64,000 bases of DNA from Bradyrhizobium ontarionense (GCF_021088345.1 NZ_CP088156.1:3782001-3846000); one strand, 5' to 3'. Shown: positions 37,656 through 46,738, counted from the stretch's first letter. Numbers and translations are program-made. Notes: a model not told the origin generated them from the letters alone.

Positions 37656-38870
37656 TCACGAAGGCGATGGGAGAATCGTTCCGTCCTCCTCCAGCACGGC
37701 AACCTCATCGGGCAGCAGCCCGAGCTCGGCCAGGACGTCGCGCGTGTGCTCGCCGATCCCAGGCGGATCATAGCGGTTCGGCAGCCGCTGTCCGTCCAGC
37801 GACACCGGGAGCACCGGCGTCATGGCGCGGCGGCCGTCCGGCAGACGGATCTCGGTGAGGCCGCCCGACGCATTGAGATGCGGATCGTCGAACAGGTCGC
37901 CGGGTTTGTTGACCGGTGCGTAGGGCAGCTCGAGGCGCTCGAGCAGCGCGGCAAGATCATCCTTCGCCCATGTCTTGAAGATCGCGGCGATCTCGGGGAT
38001 CAGCCAGCCGCGATGGTCGACGCGGCCCTGGGCCGTGGCGAAGCGCGGATCGTCCAGCCATTCCGTGCGGTCGAAAGCACGGCAGAACGCCACCCACTGC
38101 TCCTCGCCAACGATGGTCACGAACAGCTTGGAGCCGTCGCTGGTGTCGAAGAGATCATAGACCGGCCACGGGCTGTCCTTGATCGAATACGGGATCGAGG
38201 GCTGGCCGGTGACAACCTCGTACATCATCGCCTGCGCCATCAGGAACACGTTGTTCTCGTACAGCGCGCTCTGCACGTAGCGCCCGCACCCGGTGCGCTG
38301 GCGCTCGGCGAGCGCAGCCTGGATCGCGATCACACCGAACATGCCGCCCATGATGTCGTTGACCGAGGCGCCGGCGCGCATCGGCCGATCCGGCAGGCCG
38401 GTCATGTAGGCGAGTCCGCCCATCATCTGCACGACCTCGTCGAGCGCGAGGCGGTTCTCGTAGGGGCCTGGAAGATACCCTTTCAGCGAGCAATAGATCA
38501 GCCGCGGCGCGAACGCCGCCACCTGCTCGTAGTCGAGCCCGATGCGCTTCATCAGTCCGGGACGGAAGTTCTCGATCAGCACGTCGCTGCGCGCGATCAG
38601 CCGGCGCGCCACGCTCTGGCCCTGCGGCGTCGACGTGTCGAGCGCGATGCTGCGCTTGTTGCGGCAGTAGGTCGCGAAAAAGCCGGCGGCCGGCCCTTTG
38701 AAAGTGCGCGTGCGATCGCCCTTGAGCGGCTCGACCTTGATCACGTCGGCGCCGAGATCGGCGAGGATGAGCCCGCAACTCGGCCCCATCACCATCTGGC
38801 TGAACTCGACCACGCGCACGCCCTCCAGCGGGCGAAGCGGGGCGTCGCGGTCTCCGGGCGCGTGCGTCAT
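37656..38870 (-). CDS. Family III CoA-transferase (CaiB/BaiF)
   Basis: 404 residues. LADLGADVIKVEPLKGDRTR, CRNKRSIALDTSTPQGQ, ENFRPGLMKRIGLDYE and the catalytic Asp144 (NRLALDEVVQMMGG) are all present. Its start overlaps the stop of the HMG-CoA-lyase-like gene upstream (ATGA at 38867-38870). A CoA-transferase coupled to this kind of lyase suggests a route in which a branched hydroxy-dicarboxylic acid is made into its CoA ester and then cleaved. Confidence 0.9.
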   Translation of the reverse strand: MTHAPGDRDAPLRPLEGVRVVEFSQMVMGPSCGLILADLGADVIKVEPLKGDRTRTFKGPAAGFFATYCRNKRSIALDTSTPQGQSVARRLIARSDVLIENFRPGLMKRIGLDYEQVAAFAPRLIYCSLKGYLPGPYENRLALDEVVQMMGGLAYMTGLPDRPMRAGASVNDIMGGMFGVIAIQAALAERQRTGCGRYVQSALYENNVFLMAQAMMYEVVTGQPSIPYSIKDSPWPVYDLFDTSDGSKLFVTIVGEEQWVAFCRAFDRTEWLDDPRFATAQGRVDHRGWLIPEIAAIFKTWAKDDLAALLERLELPYAPVNKPGDLFDDPHLNASGGLTEIRLPDGRRAMTPVLPVSLDGQRLPNRYDPPGIGEHTRDVLAELGLLPDEVAVLEEDGTILPSPS

Positions 38871-39802
38871 GCCGCTCTCCGCAGAACCTTGGGGATGCCG
38901 GCCTCGTGCAGATGGCCGGTCAGGTGCTTCGCGGCGATGTGGCGGGCAAGGATCTCACGCGTCTGCATCAACCGGTCGAGGTCGATCCCGGTCGACAGTC
39001 CCATCCGTTCAAGCATGAACACGAGATCCTCGGTGACGATGTTGCCGCGCGCGCCCGGCGCAAACGGACAGCCGCCGAGACCGGAGACGGCGGCATCGAA
39101 GCGGCGGATGCCGGCTTCGAGCCCGGCCACGGCATTGGCAAGACCAGCGCCGAGCGTATCGTGCAGATGCAGACGGAGCGTCACATCCGGCCCGACCTCG
39201 CATCGTACCGCCGAGACGATCTGCCTGACGAGCGTTGGCGTCGCATAGCCGACGGTGTCGGCCAGCCCGATCTCATCGGCCCCCGCCTCGGCGAAACGCC
39301 GCGCCAGATTGCACACGGCCGCCTCGCTGATGTCGCCTTCCAGCGAGCAGCCGAACGACGTCGAAATCGCGCCCATCAGCTGCGGCCTCTCGGCGGCCGG
39401 CCGGGCGTCGATCGCCGCGCGAACGGCGCGGAAGGCCTCGACCTGCTCATCGACCGTGCGGCGGACATTGGCGCGGTTGTGCGTCTCGCTCGCCGAGATC
39501 ACGAAATAGATGCTGTTGACGCCGGCTGCGATGGCGCGCTCGGCGCCCTTGAAATTCGGCACCAGCGCGCCGATCCTCTTGTCCTGATGAGACAGCGCAT
39601 GGGCCATCACCACATCGACATCGGCGAATTGCGGCACCACCTTCGGCGGCACGAAGGAGCCGGCATCGATCTCGCGCACGCCCGCGGCGGCAATGGCGTC
39701 GATCAGCGCGCACTTCGCCTCCGTTGGAACGAAGACGTCGAGGTTCTGCAGGCCGTCACGCGCCGCGACCTCGCAGATATGGATATCCGGTTCACGGACC
39801 AT
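38867..39802 (-). CDS. Hydroxymethylglutaryl-CoA lyase family protein
   Basis: About 311 residues of an alpha/beta TIM barrel. HMGL landmarks are Arg15 (ARDGLQN), the metal-binding His212 and His214 (LRLHLHDT) and the flexible-loop cysteine Cys245 (GLGGCPFAPGARGN). The enzyme cleaves HMG-CoA or a similar 3-hydroxyacyl-CoA into an acyl-CoA and a keto acid. The start at 39802 is preferred to 39823 because GGGGGAGGAG (39807-39816) lies just before it. It is divergent from a GntR-type regulator and coupled to the CoA-transferase downstream. Confidence 0.88.
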   Translation of the reverse strand: MVREPDIHICEVAARDGLQNLDVFVPTEAKCALIDAIAAAGVREIDAGSFVPPKVVPQFADVDVVMAHALSHQDKRIGALVPNFKGAERAIAAGVNSIYFVISASETHNRANVRRTVDEQVEAFRAVRAAIDARPAAERPQLMGAISTSFGCSLEGDISEAAVCNLARRFAEAGADEIGLADTVGYATPTLVRQIVSAVRCEVGPDVTLRLHLHDTLGAGLANAVAGLEAGIRRFDAAVSGLGGCPFAPGARGNIVTEDLVFMLERMGLSTGIDLDRLMQTREILARHIAAKHLTGHLHEAGIPKVLRRAA

Positions 39803-39828
39803 CGGCGCTCCTCCCCCGCTCATTTATC

Positions 39829-39858
39829 GATTGTACATTTTCAATATAAAGAACAATC
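39829..39858. promoter_or_regulatory. Probable operator for the GntR-type regulator
   Basis: GATTGT and ACAATC at the ends of a 30-base AT-rich stretch form an inverted repeat; the extended arms GATTGTACAT and AAGAACAATC match at eight of ten positions. It lies in the 98-base gap between the divergent lyase and regulator genes, the only AT-rich part of it. Confidence 0.5.
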
Positions 39859-39900
39859 TGCGCGACGATCTGTCAAGCCCAAAGAGGTTTCATCCGCGTC

Positions 39901-40809
39901 ATGACCGATTCGGACACATCTCCCTCCCCGGCCCGGACAGGCGCGACCGACCGGGCCGAGCACCTGGCCGGCCTGATCCTGGCGTTTGCGCGCCGCGAAG
40001 GCATGAAGGCGGGTGACCGCCTGATCGAGCAGAAGCTTGCCGATGCGCTCGACGTGTCGCGCGCACCGATCCGCCTTGGATTGAAGGCCCTGGAGGCGGC
40101 AGGGCTCGCACGCGGCGAGCCCAATCGCGGCTTCGTGCTGACCAAAAGTCCAACGAGCGGCGCGGCGCGACCGACGCTCGCGGCGGTCAGTCGCGCCGAG
40201 CAGGCCTATGCCGACATTGCCGCCGACGTTCTGGACCAGCGCATCGACGCCGACGTCACCGAGGCCGAGCTGATGCGTCGCTATGAGCTGAGCCGCACCG
40301 AGTTGCAGCGTCTGCTGGATCGCATCGCCGCCGAAGGCTGGATCGCGCGGTTGCCCGGCTACGGCTGGCGTTTCGCCGACACCGTGTCGAGCCCGGAAGT
40401 CCAGGCCCAGGCCGCGGCATTCCGCGCGGTTATCGAGCCAGCGGCGATCCTGCAGTCCGGTTTTCACCTGGAGCGGGAGATCATCGATCGGCTGCGCCAG
40501 CACCAGCAGCGTGTGCTCGGCGGCGAGCTCGACAAGATGACGATCGGCGAGGTCTATCAGTCCGGCTGCGAGTTTCATGAGGAGATCGCGCGCGGCGCGG
40601 GCAATCCGTTCTTCGTGGATTCGCTGCGGCGCGTGAACTCGATCCGCCGCCTGTTCGCCTATCGCAGCTTCGCTGACCGCGACGGCATGCGCCGGCACGT
40701 CAAGGAGCACCTGCGCCTGCTCGATCTGCTCGAAGCCGGACGCCATGCCGACGCCGCCGAGCTGATGCGGCGCCATCTGCAGCGGCCGCTGTCGTCACGC
40801 ATTTCTTAA
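39901..40809 (+). CDS. GntR-family regulator with two winged helices and an FCD-like domain
   Basis: 302 residues. Residues about 20-80 are a GntR winged helix (LIEQKLADALDVSRAPIRLGLKALEAAGL). Residues about 98-160 look like a second one (VTEAELMRRYELSRTELQRLLDRIAAEGWI). Residues about 165-295 are an FCD-like ligand domain (FRAVIEPAAILQSG, CEFHEEIARGAGNPFFVDSL, HVKEHLRLLDLLEAGRHADAAELM). Normal FadR-type proteins have one winged helix and about 230 residues. It is divergent from the lyase and CoA-transferase operon and probably senses their substrate. Confidence 0.82.
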   Translation: MTDSDTSPSPARTGATDRAEHLAGLILAFARREGMKAGDRLIEQKLADALDVSRAPIRLGLKALEAAGLARGEPNRGFVLTKSPTSGAARPTLAAVSRAEQAYADIAADVLDQRIDADVTEAELMRRYELSRTELQRLLDRIAAEGWIARLPGYGWRFADTVSSPEVQAQAAAFRAVIEPAAILQSGFHLEREIIDRLRQHQQRVLGGELDKMTIGEVYQSGCEFHEEIARGAGNPFFVDSLRRVNSIRRLFAYRSFADRDGMRRHVKEHLRLLDLLEAGRHADAAELMRRHLQRPLSSRIS

Positions 40810-41099
40810 GCCCATTTGTTGATCCTATGCCTTGAGCCCATGACGCCGCGCGTCCAACTACAGCAATTGGATTACAGTGCACTCAACTGACAGGAGAGGC
40901 GGAGGCTCGCCGAATGTGTATGGTCCGTCTTGCCCGCGTCGTTATGAATTCCCACCGCCGTTTGGCTGTGGGCGGTTCTACCTTGCGAGTTGCGCTGTTT
41001 TTGCATCTTCGTTTTCGATGAACGCTCTGGTTGCTTTCGTAGACTAATACTCTGCGTTCGGTTATTTCTTCATATTCGGCATTTCAAAAGGAAGCACTC

Positions 41100-41960
41100 A
41101 TGCGAAAGTTGTTTTCGTCGATCCTGTTTTTGTGCGTTGCGATGGTGGTCCTTGCCTCGACAGGGGCGCACGCGCAGGCGACGCGGACCTGGGTCTCCGG
41201 CGTCGGTGATGACGTCAACCCGTGCAGCCGCACGGCTCCCTGCAAGACGTTCGCCGGCGCAATTTCCAAGACGGCCGCCGGCGGTGAAATCGACGTGCTC
41301 GATCCCGGCGGGTTCGGCGCCGTGACAATCACCAAGTCCATCACGATCGATGGTGGGGGAACCCTGGCATCGGTCCTGGCGTCAGCGACCAACGGCATCA
41401 ACGTGAATGCCGGCGCATCCGACGTCATCATCCTGCGCAACCTGAGCATCAACGGCGCCGGCACGACCCTCGGCGTCAACGGCGTCAACTTCCTGGCCGG
41501 CCGAAAGCTCATCATCGAGAACTGCACGATCGAGAACTTCTCGCAAAGCGCCATTTCCATCACGCCGACCGGTGCTGCGCAGGCGGTGATCTCGGACTCG
41601 ACGCTCAAGGTGTCCGCGTTCGGCATCAAGATCTCGACCGCGAACGCGACCGACGCAGTCAGCGTGCTCGTGTCGAATACGAAGACCATTCTGAACAGCA
41701 ATGCCGGAGTATCCGCCACGGTCCCCGCCGGAAAGCCGGGTATGGGCGTCTTCCTCGATCGCCTGATTTCCGAGTTCAACAGCACCGGCGTTCTGGCGAG
41801 CGGCAGCGGCGCCACTGTCACTGTGGGAAATTCCATCATCCAGGGCAACACCAGCGGTGTGGTCCAGACCGGCGGCGGCGCGGTCTCGTCGTTCAAGACC
41901 AACGAGATCAGCAACAACGGCGCTGACGGCACGCCGCTTACGGGAATCAGCCTGAACTAA
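41100..41960 (+). CDS. Secreted right-handed beta-helix protein
   Basis: 286 residues. A signal peptide (MRKLFSSILFLCVAMVVLASTGAHA) is followed by TRTWVSGVGDDVNPCSRTAPCKTFAGAISKTAAG, whose two cysteines probably form a disulfide, then about eight coils of a parallel beta helix (for example DVIILRNLSINGAG, RKLIIENCTIENFSQSAISI). It resembles pectate-lyase-like fold proteins without an obvious catalytic site. AAGGAAG precedes the ATG. The 290-base gap upstream is relatively AT-rich and holds no gene I can support. Function may be surface binding of polysaccharide. Confidence 0.75.
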   Translation: MRKLFSSILFLCVAMVVLASTGAHAQATRTWVSGVGDDVNPCSRTAPCKTFAGAISKTAAGGEIDVLDPGGFGAVTITKSITIDGGGTLASVLASATNGINVNAGASDVIILRNLSINGAGTTLGVNGVNFLAGRKLIIENCTIENFSQSAISITPTGAAQAVISDSTLKVSAFGIKISTANATDAVSVLVSNTKTILNSNAGVSATVPAGKPGMGVFLDRLISEFNSTGVLASGSGATVTVGNSIIQGNTSGVVQTGGGAVSSFKTNEISNNGADGTPLTGISLN

Positions 41961-41977
41961 CGGCTTAGCCGTGAAGT

Positions 41978-42005
41978 CCCAGACGTTGGCCGACCTGCGT
42001 CTGGG
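41978..42005. terminator. Hairpin after the beta-helix gene
   Basis: CCCAGACG and CGTCTGGG form a perfect eight-base stem with a 12-base loop, 18 bases after the stop. No T-tract follows. It may serve as terminator for two convergent genes. Confidence 0.35.
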
Positions 42006-42121
42006 CGTCAGTCAGACGTCGGTGCGGCGGTCGTGCGGCCCGCCTGCGCCTCGTCCTCAAACGATCCTTCTCTCGAAAGCATGATCGGCGTCCCCGATGG
42101 CGGCGCCGTCAGAGGCTCTGC

Positions 42122-44629
42122 TCACGCCGAGCGGGCAGCGCCCTTGCGGGGCGGACGTGAACCCGTCGTGCCCCGCGCGGTGCGACGCTGGCGCGGCGGC
42201 GCCGTCCGGCGCTGGGGCGGCGCAGACAGCGGTTCGGAGCTCTCGGCGTGGAGCTCAGGCCGGCCGCGCAGCACCTTGCCGATCTGTCCGATCGTCAGCG
42301 ACGGCAGGAACTTGTCGTCCTTGACGATGTCCATCGCCTGATCCGGCGTGAGCGTGCCGCGGCGCGTCACGTGACGCTCGCCTTCGCCGACCGTCCATGC
42401 GCTTTCCCAGAGCACGGCAAGGAGATGGGCGCCGTCCTGCATCACGCCGATGGTCTGCCGGCCGAACAGCGACCACAGCTTGGACGACGCGGCATTGCCG
42501 CCCTTGCCGATGTCGACATAGGCCTGCACGATCTTGGCCGGGGGCACGGCCTTGAAGGTGTTGCGCATCAGCCGGATGGTCGCGATCGCCGCCTCGCGAC
42601 CCGAGCCGACCAACTCGGACTGCTGCACCTTCGCCGTCTGCTTCAGCCCGTCGAGGATGGCCACCCTGTTCTGAAACACCATGGCGTCCTCATAGGCGCT
42701 GTGGACACCCGAACCCAACGGCTGCAGCTTGGTCTGGCCCGCCTTCTTGCCCTTGCTGAAGACGTGCTTCACGGGCCGCTCGGGATCGCCATCATGGAGG
42801 TACGAGATGTGCAGCGGCTGGCAGGAATCGCCGACATAATGCGCCAGCACGCCGGCGGCACAGACGAACTCCTCGGCCTTGCCGGCCTTGGCGTAGTCGC
42901 ACATCTTGTCGAAGATCTGCCAGACCCGGAACGGCAGCAGGCCACGGCGATCCTCCTTGATCTTGTCGCCGCTCAGGATGTCGGTCACGTTGTCGTAGAA
43001 GCGCTCCCAGATGTCCGGATCGACATTGGCATCATCCTTGGTCAGATCGAGCAGCGTCTTGCCGCCGGGTCCGGGCTGATCCATGTCGGCGAAATGATTG
43101 CTGCCCTCGAACTTGCGGGCAAAGCCCTGCTTGCCGACACGCGGCTTCCAGAAGAAGTCGGGCACATCAGCCATCGGCACGAAATCCTCGCTGCCCATGC
43201 CCTTGAACTCGCCCTGCTTCAATTTTGCATCATCATGGCTGATGATCTGCAGATTGTTGTCCATCAGCGCCTTCAACTTCGGCAGCCGGTTCGACAACGC
43301 GCCGAGCGCGCGCGAGGCGATGGAGAAGTGCCCGAGCGCGCCCCACGTGTCCGGCTGGTCGATGTTCCAGTCCTGCAGGAAATCCACTTCCAGCATGGCG
43401 CAGACGCGCGACAGCAGGGTCGCGAGGACAAAGCTCTGCGGCGGCGCCTTGTCTGTCGAGCGGAACATGTTGCGGCCCCATTGCATCGCCAGCGGCATGA
43501 ACTCGCTGGCGTCGGGTTCGTGCTTTTTGCTCGTGCCGTTGCGATGCGCGCCATTCCTGCCGCCATTGCGATGCGCTCGCCCATCATCGTCAATCCGCTC
43601 GGCCGGTTCCAGTAGCCACAGGGCACCGGAATCGCCAGGAAAAGTCGCAAATCCGGGAGGGCGCTCCTTGCTGCCGCGCCTCTGCGTGCGCGCGCCGATC
43701 ATGAGGTCCGCGACATATTCGAAACCGCCCTGCTTCTTGTAGCGGTAGAACAGCCCGTGGATCTCGCCGAGCATGGTGCCACCGGCCGCGCCGATGCCGC
43801 GGACATAGCAGCCGACCAGCGACAGCGAGAGATTGATGCCGGAAAAATCCGCCATCGGCCCGACCCGCCCGAGCCCCTTGATCGCCGTCGTCCAGCGCGA
43901 GATGTCGTCGATCTCGACCATGCCGACATCGAGATTGACGAACGTGTCGCTGACCACGAAGTTCGGGTACAGCGCCGAGAACGGCAGCCGCGTGAGCTGC
44001 TTGTCCGAACTCTCGCCCACCCGCTCCTCGGCGCCGGCGATGATGGCCGAGACCACCTCGCCTTCGTCGCCGGTGACGTGACGGTTGGTGAGCGCGTAGA
44101 CGAGATGGCCGTCGCTGACGAGCGCGCCGATGGTCGCGACATATTGCTGGCCCTGCACGGTCGCGATCAGCGGATTGCCCGGACCGATATTGTTGATGGG
44201 GTAGACGATCCGGTTGGGCGCCTCGATCGGCGTGACCTGTTCCTTCGGCGCTTCGACCACGCAGATCGGAACGCGCGAGCCATCGGGCATGAAGACGGTG
44301 CTCGGGATCAGTTCGCCCGGCCGTGACAGCTCCTTGGGATCCTGCCACTCGGACACGAACACCAGAATGCAGGGCCACGAATAGGAACGCACCTGTGAAT
44401 TATCGAGCCGGCGCACGCCCGCGCCGTGGCGCTTGACCTTGTCGTGCGGCCAGCTGTCGCTGCTGCGAATCCGATAGCGGCCGAGCGCGGTCGCAACGAC
44501 ATTGGGATGACGCATCAGATGAACGTGGAACAGTTCGCGCGCATCGACGAGATTCTTCAGCGACAAATGGGCGAAATCATCCTCGGCCTGGAATGCGGAG
44601 AGGTCGATCTGCGGCTGTGGGCGCACCAT
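42122..44629 (-). CDS. Trypsin-like protease fused to S1/P1-type zinc phosphoesterase
   Basis: 835 residues, no signal peptide or membrane segment. Residues about 130-345 look like a trypsin-fold protease with the triad His184 (ALTNRHVTG), Asp234 (FVNLDVGMVEI) and Ser334 (TFPGDSGALW). Residues about 429-660 carry the S1/P1 nuclease ligand set: Trp429 and His434 (TWGALGHFSIA), Asp488, His512 (SNHFADMD), His597, Asp601 and His607 (LAHYVGDSCQPLH), His643, and Glu647 (HSAYEDAM) where P1 has Asp and phospholipase C has Glu. In that family Trp1 must be the free N-terminus to bind zinc; here it is internal. The tail is Arg/Pro-rich. GGAGGAAA precedes the ATG. Function unknown. Confidence 0.78.
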   Translation of the reverse strand: MVRPQPQIDLSAFQAEDDFAHLSLKNLVDARELFHVHLMRHPNVVATALGRYRIRSSDSWPHDKVKRHGAGVRRLDNSQVRSYSWPCILVFVSEWQDPKELSRPGELIPSTVFMPDGSRVPICVVEAPKEQVTPIEAPNRIVYPINNIGPGNPLIATVQGQQYVATIGALVSDGHLVYALTNRHVTGDEGEVVSAIIAGAEERVGESSDKQLTRLPFSALYPNFVVSDTFVNLDVGMVEIDDISRWTTAIKGLGRVGPMADFSGINLSLSLVGCYVRGIGAAGGTMLGEIHGLFYRYKKQGGFEYVADLMIGARTQRRGSKERPPGFATFPGDSGALWLLEPAERIDDDGRAHRNGGRNGAHRNGTSKKHEPDASEFMPLAMQWGRNMFRSTDKAPPQSFVLATLLSRVCAMLEVDFLQDWNIDQPDTWGALGHFSIASRALGALSNRLPKLKALMDNNLQIISHDDAKLKQGEFKGMGSEDFVPMADVPDFFWKPRVGKQGFARKFEGSNHFADMDQPGPGGKTLLDLTKDDANVDPDIWERFYDNVTDILSGDKIKEDRRGLLPFRVWQIFDKMCDYAKAGKAEEFVCAAGVLAHYVGDSCQPLHISYLHDGDPERPVKHVFSKGKKAGQTKLQPLGSGVHSAYEDAMVFQNRVAILDGLKQTAKVQQSELVGSGREAAIATIRLMRNTFKAVPPAKIVQAYVDIGKGGNAASSKLWSLFGRQTIGVMQDGAHLLAVLWESAWTVGEGERHVTRRGTLTPDQAMDIVKDDKFLPSLTIGQIGKVLRGRPELHAESSEPLSAPPQRRTAPPRQRRTARGTTGSRPPRKGAARSA

Positions 44630-44924
44630 GACTTTCCTCCAAATGACATGTCAGTAAAAATTGAAAATGCCGGTAGCGATGACGCCGGCAATAACAACGA
44701 TGCGGTGCCGGCGCGTGGCTCGAACCGCGGCGCAACAAGGCGCCGCCGGCGGAATTGCATCATGGATCGCGCACAACTGCAAGACGACACCTCACGATGC
44801 GGCGGGCCGCGTGCTTGCGCCCGTCGCCGCGACGTCTGCGGGGCAGCCGCCTCCGCCCCGCTCCTGCCACCGCCGACGAGGTGACTTACGCCGCCCGCTC
44901 GCGTGCGGCAGGACGCAATCGCCG

Positions 44925-45566
44925 TCAGCCGCAAGCTGCCGCGTGCTGCGCCGCCATATCGACATCCGCGGCCGTGACACGCTGGAACGCAGAACGCGAT
45001 GTGATGCGCTCGGCATAGCGCGCGAACACGTCCTTGCGCGGCACGACCCCGAACATCATGGTCCAGTTGAGGGCGACGCCCCAGAGCACGTCGGCGGCGG
45101 TCATGCGCTCGCCCAGCAGATAGGGCCCCTTGGCCAGTTGCTGCTCGAGCGCGCCCAGCATCGTGTCGTAGTCGGCGTAGGGCGACTGCGTGACCGGGGC
45201 CGGCTCGCGCTTCATGAAACGGTCGATCACGGCCGGCTCGAACGATGAACCGTAATAGGCGATCCACCGCAGGTAAGGCCCGCGCATGGCATCGTCGAGC
45301 GCCGGCGTCAGCCCCGCGTTTGGAAACAGATCGGCGAGATAGATGAAGATCGCGACCTGCTCGGTCACGATCTGGCCGCGATGGCCGATCGCCGGCACCT
45401 TGCCGAGCGGATTGATTGCGAGGTAGTCGGCCTTGCGCTGCTCGCCCGCCTTCATGTTCAGGACATGCAGATCATGGGGCGCGCCGAGCTCCTCCAGCAG
45501 GATGCGTGCGCCGGCGGCGCGGGTCTGCGGCGAATAATACAGCGTGATGCGGTCGTCGGTGGTCAT
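44925..45566 (-). CDS. Glutathione S-transferase family protein
   Basis: 213 residues. The N-terminal thioredoxin-like half has LYYSPQTRAAGARILLEELGAP, the cis-proline segment INPLGKVPAI and the glutathione-contacting EQVAIFIYLADLFP. The helical C-terminal half has GPYLLGERMTAADVLWG. It conjugates or reduces electrophiles with glutathione. GGGAGGAGA precedes the ATG. It is divergent from a WYL-domain regulator, with a perfect palindrome between them. The 295 bases downstream (44630-44924) hold only the promoter region of the protease-phosphoesterase gene. Confidence 0.88.
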   Translation of the reverse strand: MTTDDRITLYYSPQTRAAGARILLEELGAPHDLHVLNMKAGEQRKADYLAINPLGKVPAIGHRGQIVTEQVAIFIYLADLFPNAGLTPALDDAMRGPYLRWIAYYGSSFEPAVIDRFMKREPAPVTQSPYADYDTMLGALEQQLAKGPYLLGERMTAADVLWGVALNWTMMFGVVPRKDVFARYAERITSRSAFQRVTAADVDMAAQHAAACG

Positions 45567-45612
45567 GATGGTCTCCTCCCATGGTCGCTGCGATGCCGGG
45601 CTTGTCGCACAC

Positions 45613-45639
45613 CATACCTGACATCCCGTGTCAGGTATG
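45613..45639. promoter_or_regulatory. Probable operator of the WYL regulator
   Basis: CATACCTGACA and TGTCAGGTATG form a perfect 11-base inverted repeat with a five-base spacer. It ends 12 bases before the regulator start and lies 47 bases before the divergent GST start. Confidence 0.75.
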
Positions 45640-45651
45640 TTTTAAGGGGGC

Positions 45652-46632
45652 ATGCGTGCGAGCCGGCTCTTATCCATCCTCACCACGTTGCAGGCCAAGG
45701 GCCAAGTGACGGCGCCCGAGCTTGCGGAGGCCTGCGAGGTCTCGGTGCGCACGATCTATCGCGACGTCGACGCGCTCGCGGCGGCGGGCATTCCTGTCTA
45801 CGCCGAGCGTGGCGCCGAGGGCGGGTTCCGCCTGCTCGACGGCTATCGCGTGCGGCTCAACGGACTGTCGCCCGCGGAAACCGACGCGCTGTTCATGGCG
45901 GGGCTGCCCGGCGCGGCCGCCGCGCTCGGCCTCGACGGCATGAATGCGGCGCAGACCAAGCTCGTCGCGGCGCTGCCGCAGAGCCTGCGCGCCAACGCCA
46001 GCCGCATGCAGGCGCGCTTCCATCTCGATGCGCCCGGCTGGTTCGGCGAGGCCGAGGAACCACAGCATCTGCGCCTGATCGCCGATGCGCTGCTCGCCGA
46101 TCTCTTGATCGACATCCGCTATCAGACGTGGCGCGCCGAGAAGCGCCGCCGCGTGGCGCCGCTCGGCCTCGTGCTGAAAGGCGGCAGCTGGTATCTCGCC
46201 GGCCAGGTCGAGCGCAGCGTGCGCACCTACCGCGTCGCCCGCGTGCTCGACTGCGCCGTGACGGATGAGACCTTCACGCGGCCCGCCGATTTCGATCTCG
46301 CCGCACACTGGCGCGCCGCGACCGAACGGCTGGAAGCGGAGCTGCATCCGAACGAGGCGACGGTGCGGCTGTCGCCGCTCGGCGTGAAGCTCCTGGAGGC
46401 GCTGAGCCAGCCTTATGTCAGGACGCGCACGTGCCTTGCCGACGAGAGCGATGCCGACGGCTGGCGCGTCGCGACGATGCCGGTCGGCACCACATTGTGG
46501 CACGCGGCGTCCGAATTGCTGCGCTTCGGCGCCGAGGTTGAGGTGCTGGCCCCACCCGAGCTGCGCGCGAAGATGGCCGAGGTCTCGCAGGCGATGGCGG
46601 AACGTTACGGCGGCTCTGCGACGACGCTATGA
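45652..46632 (+). CDS. YafY-type HTH and WYL-domain regulator
   Basis: 326 residues. The N-terminal helix-turn-helix is VTAPELAEACEVSVRTIYRDVDALAAAGIPVYAERG, followed by GGFRLLDGYRVRLNGLSP. A WYL domain is visible around GLVLKGGSWYLAGQVERSVRTYRVARV, and a C-terminal WCX-like extension follows. WYL domains bind nucleic acid or small ligands. AAGGGGG lies just before the ATG. It is divergent from the GST gene and has its probable operator in the gap. Confidence 0.88.
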   Translation: MRASRLLSILTTLQAKGQVTAPELAEACEVSVRTIYRDVDALAAAGIPVYAERGAEGGFRLLDGYRVRLNGLSPAETDALFMAGLPGAAAALGLDGMNAAQTKLVAALPQSLRANASRMQARFHLDAPGWFGEAEEPQHLRLIADALLADLLIDIRYQTWRAEKRRRVAPLGLVLKGGSWYLAGQVERSVRTYRVARVLDCAVTDETFTRPADFDLAAHWRAATERLEAELHPNEATVRLSPLGVKLLEALSQPYVRTRTCLADESDADGWRVATMPVGTTLWHAASELLRFGAEVEVLAPPELRAKMAEVSQAMAERYGGSATTL

Positions 46633-46652
46633 ATTGCAGACAACTGCTCCAT

Positions 46653-46738
46653 CCCCGTCATTGCGAGCGCAGCGAAGCAATCCAGACTGTCCCAGCGGGG
46701 GAATTCTGGATTGCTTCGCTGAGCTCGCAATGACGGGG
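46653..46738. repeat. Palindromic repeat between convergent genes
   Basis: CCCCGTCATTGCGAGC and GCTCGCAATGACGGGG at the ends, and GCGAAGCAATCCAGA and TCTGGATTGCTTCGC inside, make an 86-base near-perfect hairpin. This is a common Bradyrhizobium intergenic repeat. It sits between the convergent WYL and TPM genes and could act as a two-way terminator. Confidence 0.8.

Noticed and set aside
40914..41021. A 35-codon frame (MCMVRLARVV) with GGAGG upstream, resembling the start of a RAYT transposase
   Set aside because: The similarity covers only about eight residues and diverges at once; not enough to call a gene or a remnant.
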